Shown here: piece after piece, positions 8,044 through 16,222 of the stretch
How positions within the stretch are numbered: position 1 is the stretch's first letter
Layout of the letters: every line of letters starts with the position of its first letter
Assembly (NCBI RefSeq): GCF_001721645.1
Contig: NZ_CP017141.1
Span: 2,542,001 to 2,606,000, forward strand
DNA: 64,000 nucleotides
Direction of reading: 5' to 3'
From: Pedobacter steynii
GTDB lineage: Bacteria; Bacteroidota; Bacteroidia; Sphingobacteriales; Sphingobacteriaceae
Translations under genes and position numbers: made by a program
The notes under the pieces: generated by a model
Databases searched by the model: none
Seen by the model: the letters and a program-made list of their open reading frames with translations, nothing else
What the model was told of the DNA's origin: nothing

Positions 8044-9000
8044 TTAGTTTTTGCCCCAGATCCGGGTGTTTAAATCAAGTTCTGTGATAATGGCGTACAT
8101 GAACTGAACTAGTTCAATATCTTTTTGAAGCAGGGCTTCATCCATCAGACTCTTAGAGAAAGGCGGTTCAAAGTAGTTTCCGCTTAATGGGAAGGCGATG
8201 AATACCAGATTGCCGGTAAAGGACAGACTAATGGTTTCTTTAGAGCGATTATTGAGTTCACAAATTCTTTCCATCATGGAAGAAGTTAAAATATAACGGG
8301 CTTCTACCTGGTCGTCAGAATAAGTAACAAAATTCTTATCGAAATCTGGATTTTCCAGTTTGACTACTTCTCCGGAGGAAAATATAGGAAGGGCAGTTGA
8401 AATCCAGGCGCCAAAAACAGCGCTAAAATCCTTAGGTCTGACCATAGTGGTCCCGTTAAAATTTTTATTGAAGTCAGCAGAGAAAACAATGCCTTTCAAT
8501 ATGTCATGCCAATCAACACGCTGACCATTCTTTGTCTGAGTAACTGTTTTGTATTCTGCATGCACCTCTGAAAAACTGAATTTTGTTTTTCCTGCGACAC
8601 CATAAACCTGGTCCTCGCTATGGTACCGGTCTGGTGTCTTACTAAACAAGCGGGACGAGATGAATGTCTGCTCAGATAAAGCTTGTGTGGAATCAATCTG
8701 AAGACTTTCATCTATAGTTTTTAAAGCATGTGTAACCAGAGCATATTTATAAGAATGCCTGTATTGTATTTCTCTGGGGCCGGCTTTACTGATCATCACG
8801 AAGCCATAGATGACGATAGCAATACCTGATAGTATAACGGGAATGAGAACGTCGAATACGATGCCAAGAATGAAAATCAGGACACCGATGCCAAGGATGG
8901 TGTAATTTTTAATTTTCAGGCCGTAAATTTCCTTACGTAAAGCTTCCAGTTCTGTTAAAATCTGCCGTCTGGAAGCATCATCTGTAATGGAAGAGGTCAT
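8044..9000 (-). CDS. DUF3137 family membrane protein, LemA partner
   Basis: 318-residue protein of the DUF3137 family (Galanin-like annotation in some databases). After a short helical N-terminus (TELEALRKEIYGLK) come two membrane segments at about residues 33-71, then a soluble region of about 240 residues. The ATG overlaps the stop codon of lemA by one base (TAATG arrangement), so the two are translationally coupled. The recurring LemA-DUF3137 pairing in bacteria suggests a shared membrane complex, but its function is not known. The assignment to the family rests on overall pattern and on the lemA neighbour. Confidence 0.75.
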   Translation of the reverse strand: MTSSITDDASRRQILTELEALRKEIYGLKIKNYTILGIGVLIFILGIVFDVLIPVILSGIAIVIYGFVMISKAGPREIQYRHSYKYALVTHALKTIDESLQIDSTQALSEQTFISSRLFSKTPDRYHSEDQVYGVAGKTKFSFSEVHAEYKTVTQTKNGQRVDWHDILKGIVFSADFNKNFNGTTMVRPKDFSAVFGAWISTALPIFSSGEVVKLENPDFDKNFVTYSDDQVEARYILTSSMMERICELNNRSKETISLSFTGNLVFIAFPLSGNYFEPPFSKSLMDEALLQKDIELVQFMYAIITELDLNTRIWGKN

Positions 9001-9557
9001 TAATTATTGAAAAGCTCTTTGGCGCTGATGTTTTTTCTTTCTTCTTCGGTGTTTGCCAGGACTGTAATTTGCTGGTAGTTCATCATTCCGGCAAAAATGC
9101 TTCCTGGAAACATCATGATGGCATTATTATAATCGGTAACCGAGGAATTATAAGCCCGTCTTGACGCAGCGATTTGTTCTTCACTTTCTGTCCAGGTACT
9201 TTGAAGATTTAAAAAATTCTGATTCGCTTTTAAATCCGGATAGTTTTCAATATTTATCATCAGGCCTTTGACTGCTGAGCTGAGTTGTTTGTCTATCTCG
9301 AGCTTTTCCTCATTACTGATGTTCGGGCTTGTGCTGCGACTTCTCAGTTCAACTATCTTTGTGAGTACACCTTCTTCATATTGCATGTATTGTTTTACCG
9401 TTTCGATCAGGTTTGGCAACAAATCGAATCGCTTTTTTAACATCACGTCTATTGCCGAAAAAGCATTATTAACCTGATTTTTTTTAGCGATCAGCGAGTT
9501 ATAGATAGAGATTCCCAAAAGAATAAGAACGACAAGAATGATAGCGCCTATAATCAT
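9000..9557 (-). CDS. lemA: LemA family protein
   Basis: 185-residue protein with one N-terminal membrane helix (IIGAIILVVLILLGISIYNSL) and a helical outer domain. The LemA signature is clear: the NQVNNAFSAIDVMLKKRFDLLPNLIETVK segment (positions 27-55), the later NYPDLKANQNFLNLQ, and a Pro-rich-free helical end. LemA proteins have a four-helix extracytoplasmic domain with no enzymatic role established. It is followed directly by the DUF3137 gene and preceded by a DUF4920 gene 45 bp upstream on the same strand, so the three may be one operon. Confidence 0.92.
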   Translation of the reverse strand: MIIGAIILVVLILLGISIYNSLIAKKNQVNNAFSAIDVMLKKRFDLLPNLIETVKQYMQYEEGVLTKIVELRSRSTSPNISNEEKLEIDKQLSSAVKGLMINIENYPDLKANQNFLNLQSTWTESEEQIAASRRAYNSSVTDYNNAIMMFPGSIFAGMMNYQQITVLANTEEERKNISAKELFNN

Positions 9558-9602
9558 GTTGTTTGTGTTTAAGATTATTCCTAGATGTATAATTTTAATG
9601 GT

Positions 9603-10091
9603 TTAGTTCAGGATAACTACTCCTTTTGCCTCAAATGCCAGTTCTTTTTTTGGCTCAGTAATTTTTGCGACTTCTTCTGCGGATTTGTGTGCGTCTTCTG
9701 CATAGTGACGTAAAGTTTCTACTGAGATCGTTTGTTTTTTAGCAATGCCGTCAAGAGCAACTTTTTTTCCTACAACGTCCATAGGCATGAAAAATGCATA
9801 ATCTTTAAAGGTGATACGAATTGATTCTCCTGAGGGTGTTTTTAATGTCATCCAGCATCCCTTCTTTTTACAGACTTCCACAACTTCTCCGGTAACTTTC
9901 ATTTCAGCTGTTTTCTTATCACCCATTGCAGATTCCATTTTCTCTATAGGAAGAAGGTTTCCGGCTGCGACACCCTGTCCAAATGATTTACCGCTCGGAG
10001 CAGGGGTTTCCTGTGCGACAGCACAAATTGATAAAGCGCAGAAGGTTATGCTTAGTAATGTTATTTTTATCATGATAGTTTTCATTTTCAC
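9603..10091 (-). CDS. Exported DUF4920 domain protein
   Basis: 162-residue exported protein. A signal peptide (cleavage probably after AVAQ, around residue 26) precedes a small OB-like beta domain of the DUF4920 type. Key features are the VTGEVVEVCKKKGCWMTL stretch, where two Cys lie close together (CKKKGC), then ITFKDYAFFMPMDVVGK and a GVV ending. The paired Cys and the compact beta fold resemble periplasmic metal- or cofactor-associated domains, but no function is known. The ATG gives MKMKTIMIK followed by a hydrophobic core. It may be cotranscribed with lemA. Confidence 0.8.
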   Translation of the reverse strand: MKMKTIMIKITLLSITFCALSICAVAQETPAPSGKSFGQGVAAGNLLPIEKMESAMGDKKTAEMKVTGEVVEVCKKKGCWMTLKTPSGESIRITFKDYAFFMPMDVVGKKVALDGIAKKQTISVETLRHYAEDAHKSAEEVAKITEPKKELAFEAKGVVILN

Positions 10092-10249
10092 AGTGATTTA
10101 ACATTGATAATTGACTCTCTGTTTAACTAATCAGAACAAATGCCCTGGTTTCGGTTTTAGAACAGGGTAACCCTATGGGTTTCTTGTCTTTATAAATGTA
10201 TAAAATATTTAAAATATATTCAGGAAAGGAAAAAGATAATAAATAAAAA

Positions 10250-10277
10250 ATCCTCGTTACCTAACGATAACGAGGAT
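10250..10277 (-). terminator. Intrinsic terminator, minus strand
   Basis: 10-bp stem ATCCTCGTTA/TAACGAGGAT followed on the minus strand by TTTTTTATTT. It lies 225 bp past the radA stop, with another hairpin in between, so it may end a separate small transcript. Confidence 0.8.
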
Positions 10278-10444
10278 AATCATCCCTATTGTTTGTTAAT
10301 TCATAAATGATTAACGCTAATTATATGGCAACTAATAGGCCAATTTTAAAAAACGCACTCATCGAATTGTAACTGTCTAATATTCAGGTGTATTTAAAAA
10401 TTGTTAATTTTACATGAAAAAATTAAGTGGGGAAAATAATCCTC

Positions 10445-10479
10445 AATATGTGGAAACAGATCATTTGTTTCCACATATT
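10445..10479 (-). repeat. 14-bp perfect inverted repeat after radA
   Basis: AATATGTGGAAACA/TGTTTCCACATATT with a 7-nt loop, directly after the radA stop. It probably forms a stable hairpin at the 3' end of the radA mRNA. It lacks a good U-run, so it may be an RNA-stabilising or weak terminator structure. Confidence 0.65.
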
Positions 10480-10501
10480 TCCCATTTTTGGCATGGGTGA
10501 A

Positions 10502-11878
10502 TTATCCAAATAGCAAAGAGAAAACATCTTCTATTTTGCTAACCGGACTAAGTTCAATCTTATAACGATCGGTAATGAGGCCCTTCATATTATAGTTGGA
10601 AATGAAAATCCGTTCAAAGCCAAGTTTTTCAGCTTCGGAGATTCGTTGCTCAATTCTGTTCACGGCTCTGATCTCTCCTGATAACCCCACTTCTGCAGCA
10701 AAGCATATTTTGGAAGAGATAAATATATCTTCATGGGAGGAGATGATGGCGACTAGAATTGCAAGATCTATAGCCGGGTCTTCTACCTTGATCCCACCAG
10801 CAATGTTTAAAAAAACATCCCTTGTACTTAATCTGAATCCACATCTTTTTTCGAGTACGGCCAGGAGCATATTCATCCTTTTTGTATCAAAGCCATTAGC
10901 TGAGCGTTGTGGAGTTCCGTATGCGGCAGTGCTGACCAGGGCTTGCGTTTCTATTAGCATAGGTCTGGCGCCCTCTAATGTGGCTGAAATGGCAATTCCA
11001 CTTAGCTCCTCATCCCGCTGTGAAAGCAGGATTTCTGAAGGGTTGGAAACCTGTCTCAGTCCGCTGCTGTGCATGGCATAAATGCCGAGTTCGGCAGCTG
11101 CTCCAAATCTGTTTTTTATAGAACGGAGAATCCGGTAAACATGATGACGGTCTCCTTCGAATTGTAAAACGGTATCAACCATATGCTCCAGAATTTTTGG
11201 TCCAGCAATGGTTCCGTCTTTTGTGATATGGCCGATTAAAAATACGGGAGTATCTGTTTCTTTGGCAAACCTAAGGAGTTCTGCAGTGCATTCCCTAACC
11301 TGAGATACGCTGCCAGGAGTGGAATCAATGTGCGCCGAATGTAAAGTTTGTATAGAATCTACAATCAGTAAATCGGGTTCCAGCTCTTCAATCTGTTTGA
11401 ATATGTTTTGTGTGGAAGTTTCGGTGAGAATATAGCAATCTGCTGTAGGTGATGAGGTGATGCGCTCGGCCCTCATTTTAATCTGTTGCTCGCTCTCTTC
11501 TCCGGAGATATACAGGATTTTTTTTCCTGATATGTTCAAAGCGAGCTGAAGCATTAAGGTTGATTTCCCGATCCCGGGTTCGCCGCCGATAAGGATTACC
11601 GATCCGGCAACCAAACCGCCACCCAATACTCTGTCAAGTTCCAAATCGCCGGTAAGTACTCTTTCTTCTGTAATGGAAGGAATGTTATTCACTTTATTTG
11701 GCTTGTTTACACGGCTTGTTCCGGTAGTGGTTTTCCAGGCCGGAACCTTTGATCCTGCTTTTTCTATTACTTCTTCTACAAAGGTATTCCAGGAGTTACA
11801 TGAAGGGCATTTACCGAGCCATTTCGCTGATTCATAACCGCAACTCTGACAAAAATATGCTGATTTCGTTTTAGCCAA
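10502..11878 (-). CDS. radA: DNA repair protein RadA (Sms)
   Basis: 458-residue RecA-like ATPase that drives branch migration of recombination intermediates. Visible in order: an N-terminal zinc finger with Cys10, Cys13, Cys24 and Cys27; the Walker A motif GGEPGIGKST (98-107); the RadA-specific KNRFG motif (255-259); and a C-terminal Lon-like domain (EVGLSGEIRAVNRIEQRI region). Length and domain order match full RadA. The start is TTG at 11878, since no ATG precedes the zinc-finger segment. The gene stands alone, separated from rng by a terminator. Confidence 0.97.
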   Translation of the reverse strand: MAKTKSAYFCQSCGYESAKWLGKCPSCNSWNTFVEEVIEKAGSKVPAWKTTTGTSRVNKPNKVNNIPSITEERVLTGDLELDRVLGGGLVAGSVILIGGEPGIGKSTLMLQLALNISGKKILYISGEESEQQIKMRAERITSSPTADCYILTETSTQNIFKQIEELEPDLLIVDSIQTLHSAHIDSTPGSVSQVRECTAELLRFAKETDTPVFLIGHITKDGTIAGPKILEHMVDTVLQFEGDRHHVYRILRSIKNRFGAAAELGIYAMHSSGLRQVSNPSEILLSQRDEELSGIAISATLEGARPMLIETQALVSTAAYGTPQRSANGFDTKRMNMLLAVLEKRCGFRLSTRDVFLNIAGGIKVEDPAIDLAILVAIISSHEDIFISSKICFAAEVGLSGEIRAVNRIEQRISEAEKLGFERIFISNYNMKGLITDRYKIELSPVSKIEDVFSLLFG

Positions 11879-11954
11879 TTGATAGAGGTTTTAGTGAATT
11901 ACGAATTTAGGTTTAATTCTATAAAAATGAGGATTAAAAACAGCCCTAAAGCAA

Positions 11955-11986
11955 AACAGGCCTGATCTGAAAAGAGCAGGCCTGTT
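11955..11986 (-). terminator. Terminator after rng
   Basis: 10-bp perfect stem AACAGGCCTG/CAGGCCTGTT just after the rng stop, followed on the minus strand by TTTTGCTTT. Confidence 0.75.
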
Positions 11987-12005
11987 AAAAGACATTCAAC
12001 CGTGA

Positions 12006-13556
12006 TTATAATTTAATCTCTTCGTCTTTAGAAGAAATAAAATGGAATTCCGTTAGATTATACGATGGAACAGCTCTGATTTTGATTCTTTGACCGAATT
12101 TAAAGAACCACTTCCATTGTAAAGATATGAACCCTTTTTTGATGTAAGCCTCAATATAAGGGTGTACACAAAGTGTAATATTTTTTTCGTTTTGCTCCTG
12201 CAAAATATAGTTCAGATTGTTTTCGATATCATCCATCAAAACAATACTGGCCTTAATTTCACCCGTACCATCACAGGTTGGGCATTTTTCACTGGTGACA
12301 ATGTTCATCTCCGGTCTTACACGCTGACGGGTGATTTGAACAAGGCCAAACTTACTTGGAGGAAGAATGGTATGCTTGGCACGGTCCAAGAGCATTAGTT
12401 CCTTTAGGTAGTCGAATAACATTTTACGGTTAACTGGTTTGTGCATATCGATAAAATCGATGACCACAATTCCTCCCATATCACGTAGACGCAGTTGTCT
12501 TGCGATTTCTTTTGCGGCTTCTTTATTCACCTGAAGCGCATTTTCTTCCTGATTTTCTTTGCTGGCTGTTCTGTTTCCGCTATTCACGTCAACAACATGC
12601 AACGCTTCAGTGTGTTCTACCACCAGGTAAGCACCTCCAGCGAGGTTTACAGTTTTTCCAAAAGCATTTTTAATTTGCTTTTCAATACCGAAATGCTCAA
12701 AGATAGGCTCTTTATGTTTGTAGATCTTGACGATCTTTTCCATCTCCGGAGAGATTTCATGCACATAAGAACGAATGTCTTCAAAAAGGTTACCGTCGTT
12801 CACATAAACATTAGTGAAGTCAGTACTTAAAATATCACGGATCAGCGTAGAAGTGCGGTCCATCTCTCCCCAAACACGCTTGGAAGGCTCTGCATCGGGT
12901 AACTTTTTAATAAAGTTTTCCCATTTGGCTACAGAGTCCAAAAGGTCTTTTTGAAGTTCAGCTACACCTTTGCCTTCAGAAACCGTTCTAATGATCACTC
13001 CAAAATTCTTAGGCTTGATACTTTCGATAATCTTTTTTAAACGATTACGTTCAGTATTGCTTTTAATCTTTTTGGAAATCGAAATGACATTAGAGAAGGG
13101 AACCAATACAATATAGCGTCCTGCTATAGATAGGTCAGAGCTTAAACGTGGCCCCTTTGTTGAAATTGGTTCTTTGGCGATTTGAACTGGCAGCACTAGA
13201 TTCTTGCTCACCACTTCAGAGATCTTTCCGGCTTTGTTAATATCTCCTTCTAGCTTGAAATTATCTAATAAAGTTCCGCTAACAGAGCCGTTACGCTTGA
13301 TTTTAGTAAGCTTTATCAAAGATTGTACTTGTGGACCAAGGTCGAAATAATGCAAAAAAGCATCCTTTTCGTAACCTACATCAACGAACGCAGCATTTAG
13401 GCCCGGCATAATTTTCTTTATACGGCCTAAATAAATATCGCCTACGGCGTAATTGTTATTGATGTGTTCCTTATGAAGTTCTACAAGTTGTTTGTCTTCA
13501 ACTAAAGCTATGGTTACTCCCGAGGGAGATGAATCTATAATTAGTTCCTTTACCAA
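12006..13556 (-). CDS. rng: Ribonuclease G/E family endoribonuclease
   Basis: 516-residue endoribonuclease of the RNase E/G family, which cuts single-stranded AU-rich RNA during rRNA maturation and mRNA decay. The N-terminal S1-like domain includes GDIYLGRIKKIMPGLNAAFVDVG; the catalytic part holds VVDVNSGNRTA and GGIVVIDFIDM, where the Asp residues bind Mg. The zinc-link CPTC sits at 425-428 and joins protomers. The long C-terminal scaffold of RNase E is absent, so the protein is RNase G-like in length. The start is TTG at 13556, because an in-frame stop lies two codons upstream. Confidence 0.95.
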   Translation of the reverse strand: MVKELIIDSSPSGVTIALVEDKQLVELHKEHINNNYAVGDIYLGRIKKIMPGLNAAFVDVGYEKDAFLHYFDLGPQVQSLIKLTKIKRNGSVSGTLLDNFKLEGDINKAGKISEVVSKNLVLPVQIAKEPISTKGPRLSSDLSIAGRYIVLVPFSNVISISKKIKSNTERNRLKKIIESIKPKNFGVIIRTVSEGKGVAELQKDLLDSVAKWENFIKKLPDAEPSKRVWGEMDRTSTLIRDILSTDFTNVYVNDGNLFEDIRSYVHEISPEMEKIVKIYKHKEPIFEHFGIEKQIKNAFGKTVNLAGGAYLVVEHTEALHVVDVNSGNRTASKENQEENALQVNKEAAKEIARQLRLRDMGGIVVIDFIDMHKPVNRKMLFDYLKELMLLDRAKHTILPPSKFGLVQITRQRVRPEMNIVTSEKCPTCDGTGEIKASIVLMDDIENNLNYILQEQNEKNITLCVHPYIEAYIKKGFISLQWKWFFKFGQRIKIRAVPSYNLTEFHFISSKDEEIKL

Positions 13557-13620
13557 AAGCTACAGATTTTAAGGCTTAAAGCCTTATTAACACATGGACA
13601 ATAAAAAACATTGCTACCAA

Positions 13621-13655
13621 CAATTAAGGCTACGATTAAATCCTAGCCTTAGTTG
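13621..13655 (-). terminator. Hairpin after the HU-TPR-small protein unit
   Basis: Stem TAAGGCTA/TAGCCTTA with flanking CAA/TTG pairing, just past the small basic ORF on the minus strand. A shorter AAGGCTT/AAGCCTT repeat follows at 13570-13584. Confidence 0.5.
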
Positions 13656-13676
13656 TTTAGCAAAACATGAAGAAAA

Positions 13677-13766
13677 CTATTTTTTCTTATGTCTGTTTTT
13701 TCTTAAACGTTTTTTACGTTTGTGAGTAGCCATTTTATGTCTCTTTCTTTTTTTACCGCTTGGCAT
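13677..13766 (-). CDS. 29-residue basic protein of the AURKAIP1/COX24 (mS38-like) family, probable ribosomal protein
   Basis: A very short but convincing gene: MPSGKKRKRHKMATHKRKKR continues with LRKNRHKKK and then TAG. More than half of the residues are Lys, Arg or His. The KRKRHKMATHKRKKRLRKNRHK pattern matches the AURKAIP1/COX24 domain, which in mitochondria is ribosomal protein mS38 and in mycobacteria bS22. I infer that it binds rRNA in the small subunit. It lies about 40 bp after the TPR gene on the same strand and is probably cotranscribed with HU and TPR genes. It is too short for most automated ORF cut-offs. Confidence 0.85.
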   Translation of the reverse strand: MPSGKKRKRHKMATHKRKKRLRKNRHKKK

Positions 13767-13803
13767 AATCTTAGGTTTTAAATATTTTTATTAAATCTGT
13801 TTA

Positions 13804-14676
13804 TTAATTTTTATTCTTTAACGCAATCACTCTATCATCAATAAATTTTGATAATGTCGCATTTGCTGCTAATTTTTTACTCTTTTCGTAAGCATCGATA
13901 GCTTCAGCATTCTTTCCCAGGTTTTCATAAGATGTTCCCAGATAGAAATACGCATCAGGGGATGGCTTCATGGCAATGATGCTTTTAAACCTGATAATTG
14001 CTTTGTCAAACTGACCCGACTTCATAGCGAAAGTACCTAAGCTCATATTTGCTTTTAAGTTTTTTGGATCTTTCTTTACAACGTCCATTAACATGGCTAT
14101 TCCTGACATCGGAGCGCCCATACCGTTAACGATGGTAATTCCTAAGCCTGTCTTAGCCTCATTGCTGTTCGAGTCTATTTTAATTGCACTGCTGTAAGAG
14201 GCGTTTGCTTTTTGCAGAAGCGCAGGTTGTAAAAGACTATCACGGGTATTGTCAAATGCCTTCATGAATGTATCTCCAGCAGCTAACCAATTGTTTAACG
14301 TTTGCTCTTTATTAGCGACGATTTCCAGATATAATGCACTGGGAACCGATTGTTCTAAATCATCCCACTTTTTTGCCAGTAATTTCGCCTCTTTAGCTTT
14401 GTCGTCTTCCGAAGCGCTTTGGTAAGCAGTTTCAAGTGTGGTGATTTCAGCAGCCAATGGAGCCTTAATCATGTTTTTAGCGGCAGTTGAAACTTCCTGA
14501 AGATTGATTTCAGCTGTTGCCGGAGCCTGTGCTGCCATCTGACCACCAGCAGGAGCACCGCTGGTCTGTTCTTTTGGCTTTACTAAACCCTTAATATCCC
14601 TCGTAAACAGAAATGCAACGAGCAGAACTACTGCTCCTATTAAAATTGCCTGTTTAGATCGGATACTGTTTATCAT
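13804..14676 (-). CDS. Membrane-anchored TPR protein
   Basis: 290-residue protein with a short cytoplasmic N-terminus, one membrane helix (about residues 10-25, ILIGAVVLLVAFLF), a Gly/Ala/Pro linker, and a C-terminal half of tetratricopeptide repeats. Repeats can be seen in NEAKTGLGITIVNGM, LKANMSLGTFAMKSGQFDKAI and PDAYFYLGTSYENLGKNAEA. TPRs bind partner proteins; no enzyme motif is present. It starts 6 bp after the stop of the HU gene, so the two form one operon, probably together with the small basic protein downstream. Its specific partner is unknown. Confidence 0.8.
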   Translation of the reverse strand: MINSIRSKQAILIGAVVLLVAFLFTRDIKGLVKPKEQTSGAPAGGQMAAQAPATAEINLQEVSTAAKNMIKAPLAAEITTLETAYQSASEDDKAKEAKLLAKKWDDLEQSVPSALYLEIVANKEQTLNNWLAAGDTFMKAFDNTRDSLLQPALLQKANASYSSAIKIDSNSNEAKTGLGITIVNGMGAPMSGIAMLMDVVKKDPKNLKANMSLGTFAMKSGQFDKAIIRFKSIIAMKPSPDAYFYLGTSYENLGKNAEAIDAYEKSKKLAANATLSKFIDDRVIALKNKN

Positions 14677-14682
14677 GATGAA

Positions 14683-14985
14683 TTAAGCTTCTACGCTAAC
14701 TTTTTTTGAATTATTTTTTACTTTGTCAACAAATACTTTTGCTGGTTTAAAGCTAGGAACGAAGTGTTCCGGGATAATAATTGCAGTGTTTTTAGAAATA
14801 TTTCTCGCAGTTTTTTGTGCTCTCTTTTTAACAACAAAACTACCAAAACCCCTAACATATACATTTTCGCCACCAATCATGCTGTTTTTGATGACCTTGA
14901 AAAATGCCTCAACGGTTTCTTGTACATCTACCTTTTCAATTCCTGTTTTCGTTGATATTTCTGAAATAATATCTGCCTTAGTCAT
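14683..14985 (-). CDS. HU/IHF family DNA-binding protein
   Basis: 100-residue nucleoid protein of the HU/IHF family, which binds and bends DNA as a dimer. The pattern MTKADIISEISTKTGIEKVDVQ forms the N-terminal helices, and VYVRGFGSFVVKKRAQKTARN leads into the beta arm. The arm tip reads NTAIIIPEHFVPSFKPAK, where the usual Pro of the intercalating tip is present. The C-terminus is extended by a short Lys/Ser/Val tail (VKNNSKKVSVEA). It is the first gene of a unit with the TPR gene and has a good promoter upstream. Confidence 0.95.
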   Translation of the reverse strand: MTKADIISEISTKTGIEKVDVQETVEAFFKVIKNSMIGGENVYVRGFGSFVVKKRAQKTARNISKNTAIIIPEHFVPSFKPAKVFVDKVKNNSKKVSVEA

Positions 14986-15040
14986 ATTCTCTGTTATTAA
15001 TTTATAGTGTGTTATATACTTTATAAGTGTTTTGGGGTTG

Positions 15041-15048
15041 CAAAAGTA
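15041..15048 (-). promoter_or_regulatory. Promoter box of the HU operon
   Basis: Minus strand TACTTTTG matches TAnnTTTG. The predicted start near 15037 gives a leader of about 50 nt. The -33 element reads TTTT, an imperfect match. Confidence 0.6.
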
Positions 15049-15144
15049 TTGCTTTTTAATGAGATAGGAAAATAAAAGATGATTTATTTGTCTTCTGTTG
15101 TATCACCGAATTGCAAGTTTTAGTAAAAACAAATATTTACCACG

Positions 15145-15152
15145 TATTTTTG
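15145..15152 (+). promoter_or_regulatory. TAnnTTTG box 6 nt before mutY
   Basis: TATTTTTG ends 6 nt before the mutY ATG. If used, the mRNA would have almost no leader. No clear -33 element was seen, so this call is weaker than for panD. Confidence 0.35.
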
Positions 15153-15158
15153 TGGACT

Positions 15159-16211
15159 ATGAGTTTTCAGACAGAAATCGTAAAATGGTATTTAATCAAT
15201 AAAAGAGCGCTTCCCTGGAGGGATACGACTGACGCTTATGTGATTTGGCTTTCAGAAATCATTCTTCAACAGACCAGAGTTGAACAGGGACTTCCTTATT
15301 TCAATAACTTTTTGCAGAACTATCCGACAGTAAACGATTTTGCGAATGCTACCGAAACCCAAATTCTCAAATTATGGCAGGGGTTGGGATATTATTCACG
15401 TGGACGGAACATGCTGTTTACGGCAAGGCAGATCCGGGATTCCTATTCAGGGGTTTTTCCTGTTAAATACGACGAACTGGTTCAGCTGAAAGGTGTCGGA
15501 GCATATACGGCAGCTGCCATCTCTTCCTTTTCTTCTAATGAATCCAGAGCTGTGCTCGATGGGAACGTATTCCGGGTGTTGTCCAGATATTTCGGCATAG
15601 AAGCTGCAATTAACAGTACGGAAGGAAAGAAGCAATTTAGTGAGCTTGCACAAGCAATGATTGAAGGGCAACAGCCATCGTTGTATAACCAGGCGATTAT
15701 GGAGTTTGGAGCTTTACAATGCAAGCCAAAATCTCCTGATTGTAGTAATTGCCCTATTCAATCCGGCTGTTATGCGAAGAAAAATGATCAGGTTAGCTTA
15801 TTGCCTTTTAAGTTAAAGAAACTGAAAAAAAGAACCAGGTATTTCAATTATCTGGTCTGTTTTGAAGGTGACAGAATTCTGGTCAACAAAAGAACGGCTG
15901 GAGATGTATGGCAGGAACTTTATGATTTTCCGTTGATTGAGACCGAAAAAAATTATCTCGATGACCAGGAACAATTCCTGACAGAACTAAAAAAGAACTT
16001 TGGAGAAGCCTGTATTATAGCTCCTTTAGTACAACAAAAACATTTGCTGACACACCAAACTATATATGTTCAATTTTTTGCTTTAGACAATTATATCGTT
16101 AACTTTAATATGAATGCAGAAATAAAATGGGTTTCTTTTGCAGAATTTGAGGAGTTGCCTCAACCAAAAGTGATTACAAATTTTATGATCTCCAATTCAA
16201 TTAAACAGTAA
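15159..16211 (+). CDS. mutY: A/G-specific adenine glycosylase MutY
   Basis: 350-residue DNA glycosylase that removes adenine mispaired with 8-oxoguanine. The catalytic domain begins with WRDTTDAYVIWLSEIILQQTRV, where the Glu of SEIILQQT is catalytic. The helix-hairpin-helix is LKGVGAYTAAAI, followed by the conserved Asp in VLDGNVFRV. The [4Fe-4S] cluster Cys pattern C-X6-C-X2-C-X5-C is complete in CKPKSPDCSNCPIQSGC. A C-terminal NUDIX-like domain follows, which reads the oxidised base. I start at ATG 15159 (MSFQTEIVKWY); a longer frame begins 48 bp earlier but adds an atypical hydrophobic stretch. ssb follows after 11 bp. Confidence 0.95.
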   Translation: MSFQTEIVKWYLINKRALPWRDTTDAYVIWLSEIILQQTRVEQGLPYFNNFLQNYPTVNDFANATETQILKLWQGLGYYSRGRNMLFTARQIRDSYSGVFPVKYDELVQLKGVGAYTAAAISSFSSNESRAVLDGNVFRVLSRYFGIEAAINSTEGKKQFSELAQAMIEGQQPSLYNQAIMEFGALQCKPKSPDCSNCPIQSGCYAKKNDQVSLLPFKLKKLKKRTRYFNYLVCFEGDRILVNKRTAGDVWQELYDFPLIETEKNYLDDQEQFLTELKKNFGEACIIAPLVQQKHLLTHQTIYVQFFALDNYIVNFNMNAEIKWVSFAEFEELPQPKVITNFMISNSIKQ

Positions 16212-16222
16212 AATTATATTTC

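Larger units (their letters stand above)
10092..10501. other. 410-bp intergenic region with two strong minus-strand hairpins
   Basis: This gap lies between radA and the DUF4920 gene, both on the minus strand. It holds a 14-bp perfect inverted repeat (10445-10479), an intrinsic terminator (10250-10277) and about 165 nt between them. A 13-codon minus-strand ORF, MSAFFKIGLLVAI (about 10366-10325), sits in that interval. A TACATTTA-like box near 10193-10200 may serve the DUF4920 gene. No tRNA or larger ORF was seen. Confidence 0.6.

Noticed and set aside
10445..10479. 14-bp inverted repeat as the end of an insertion sequence
   Set aside because: There is no transposase, no second copy in the window and no target-site duplication. 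A hairpin at the radA mRNA end explains it better.
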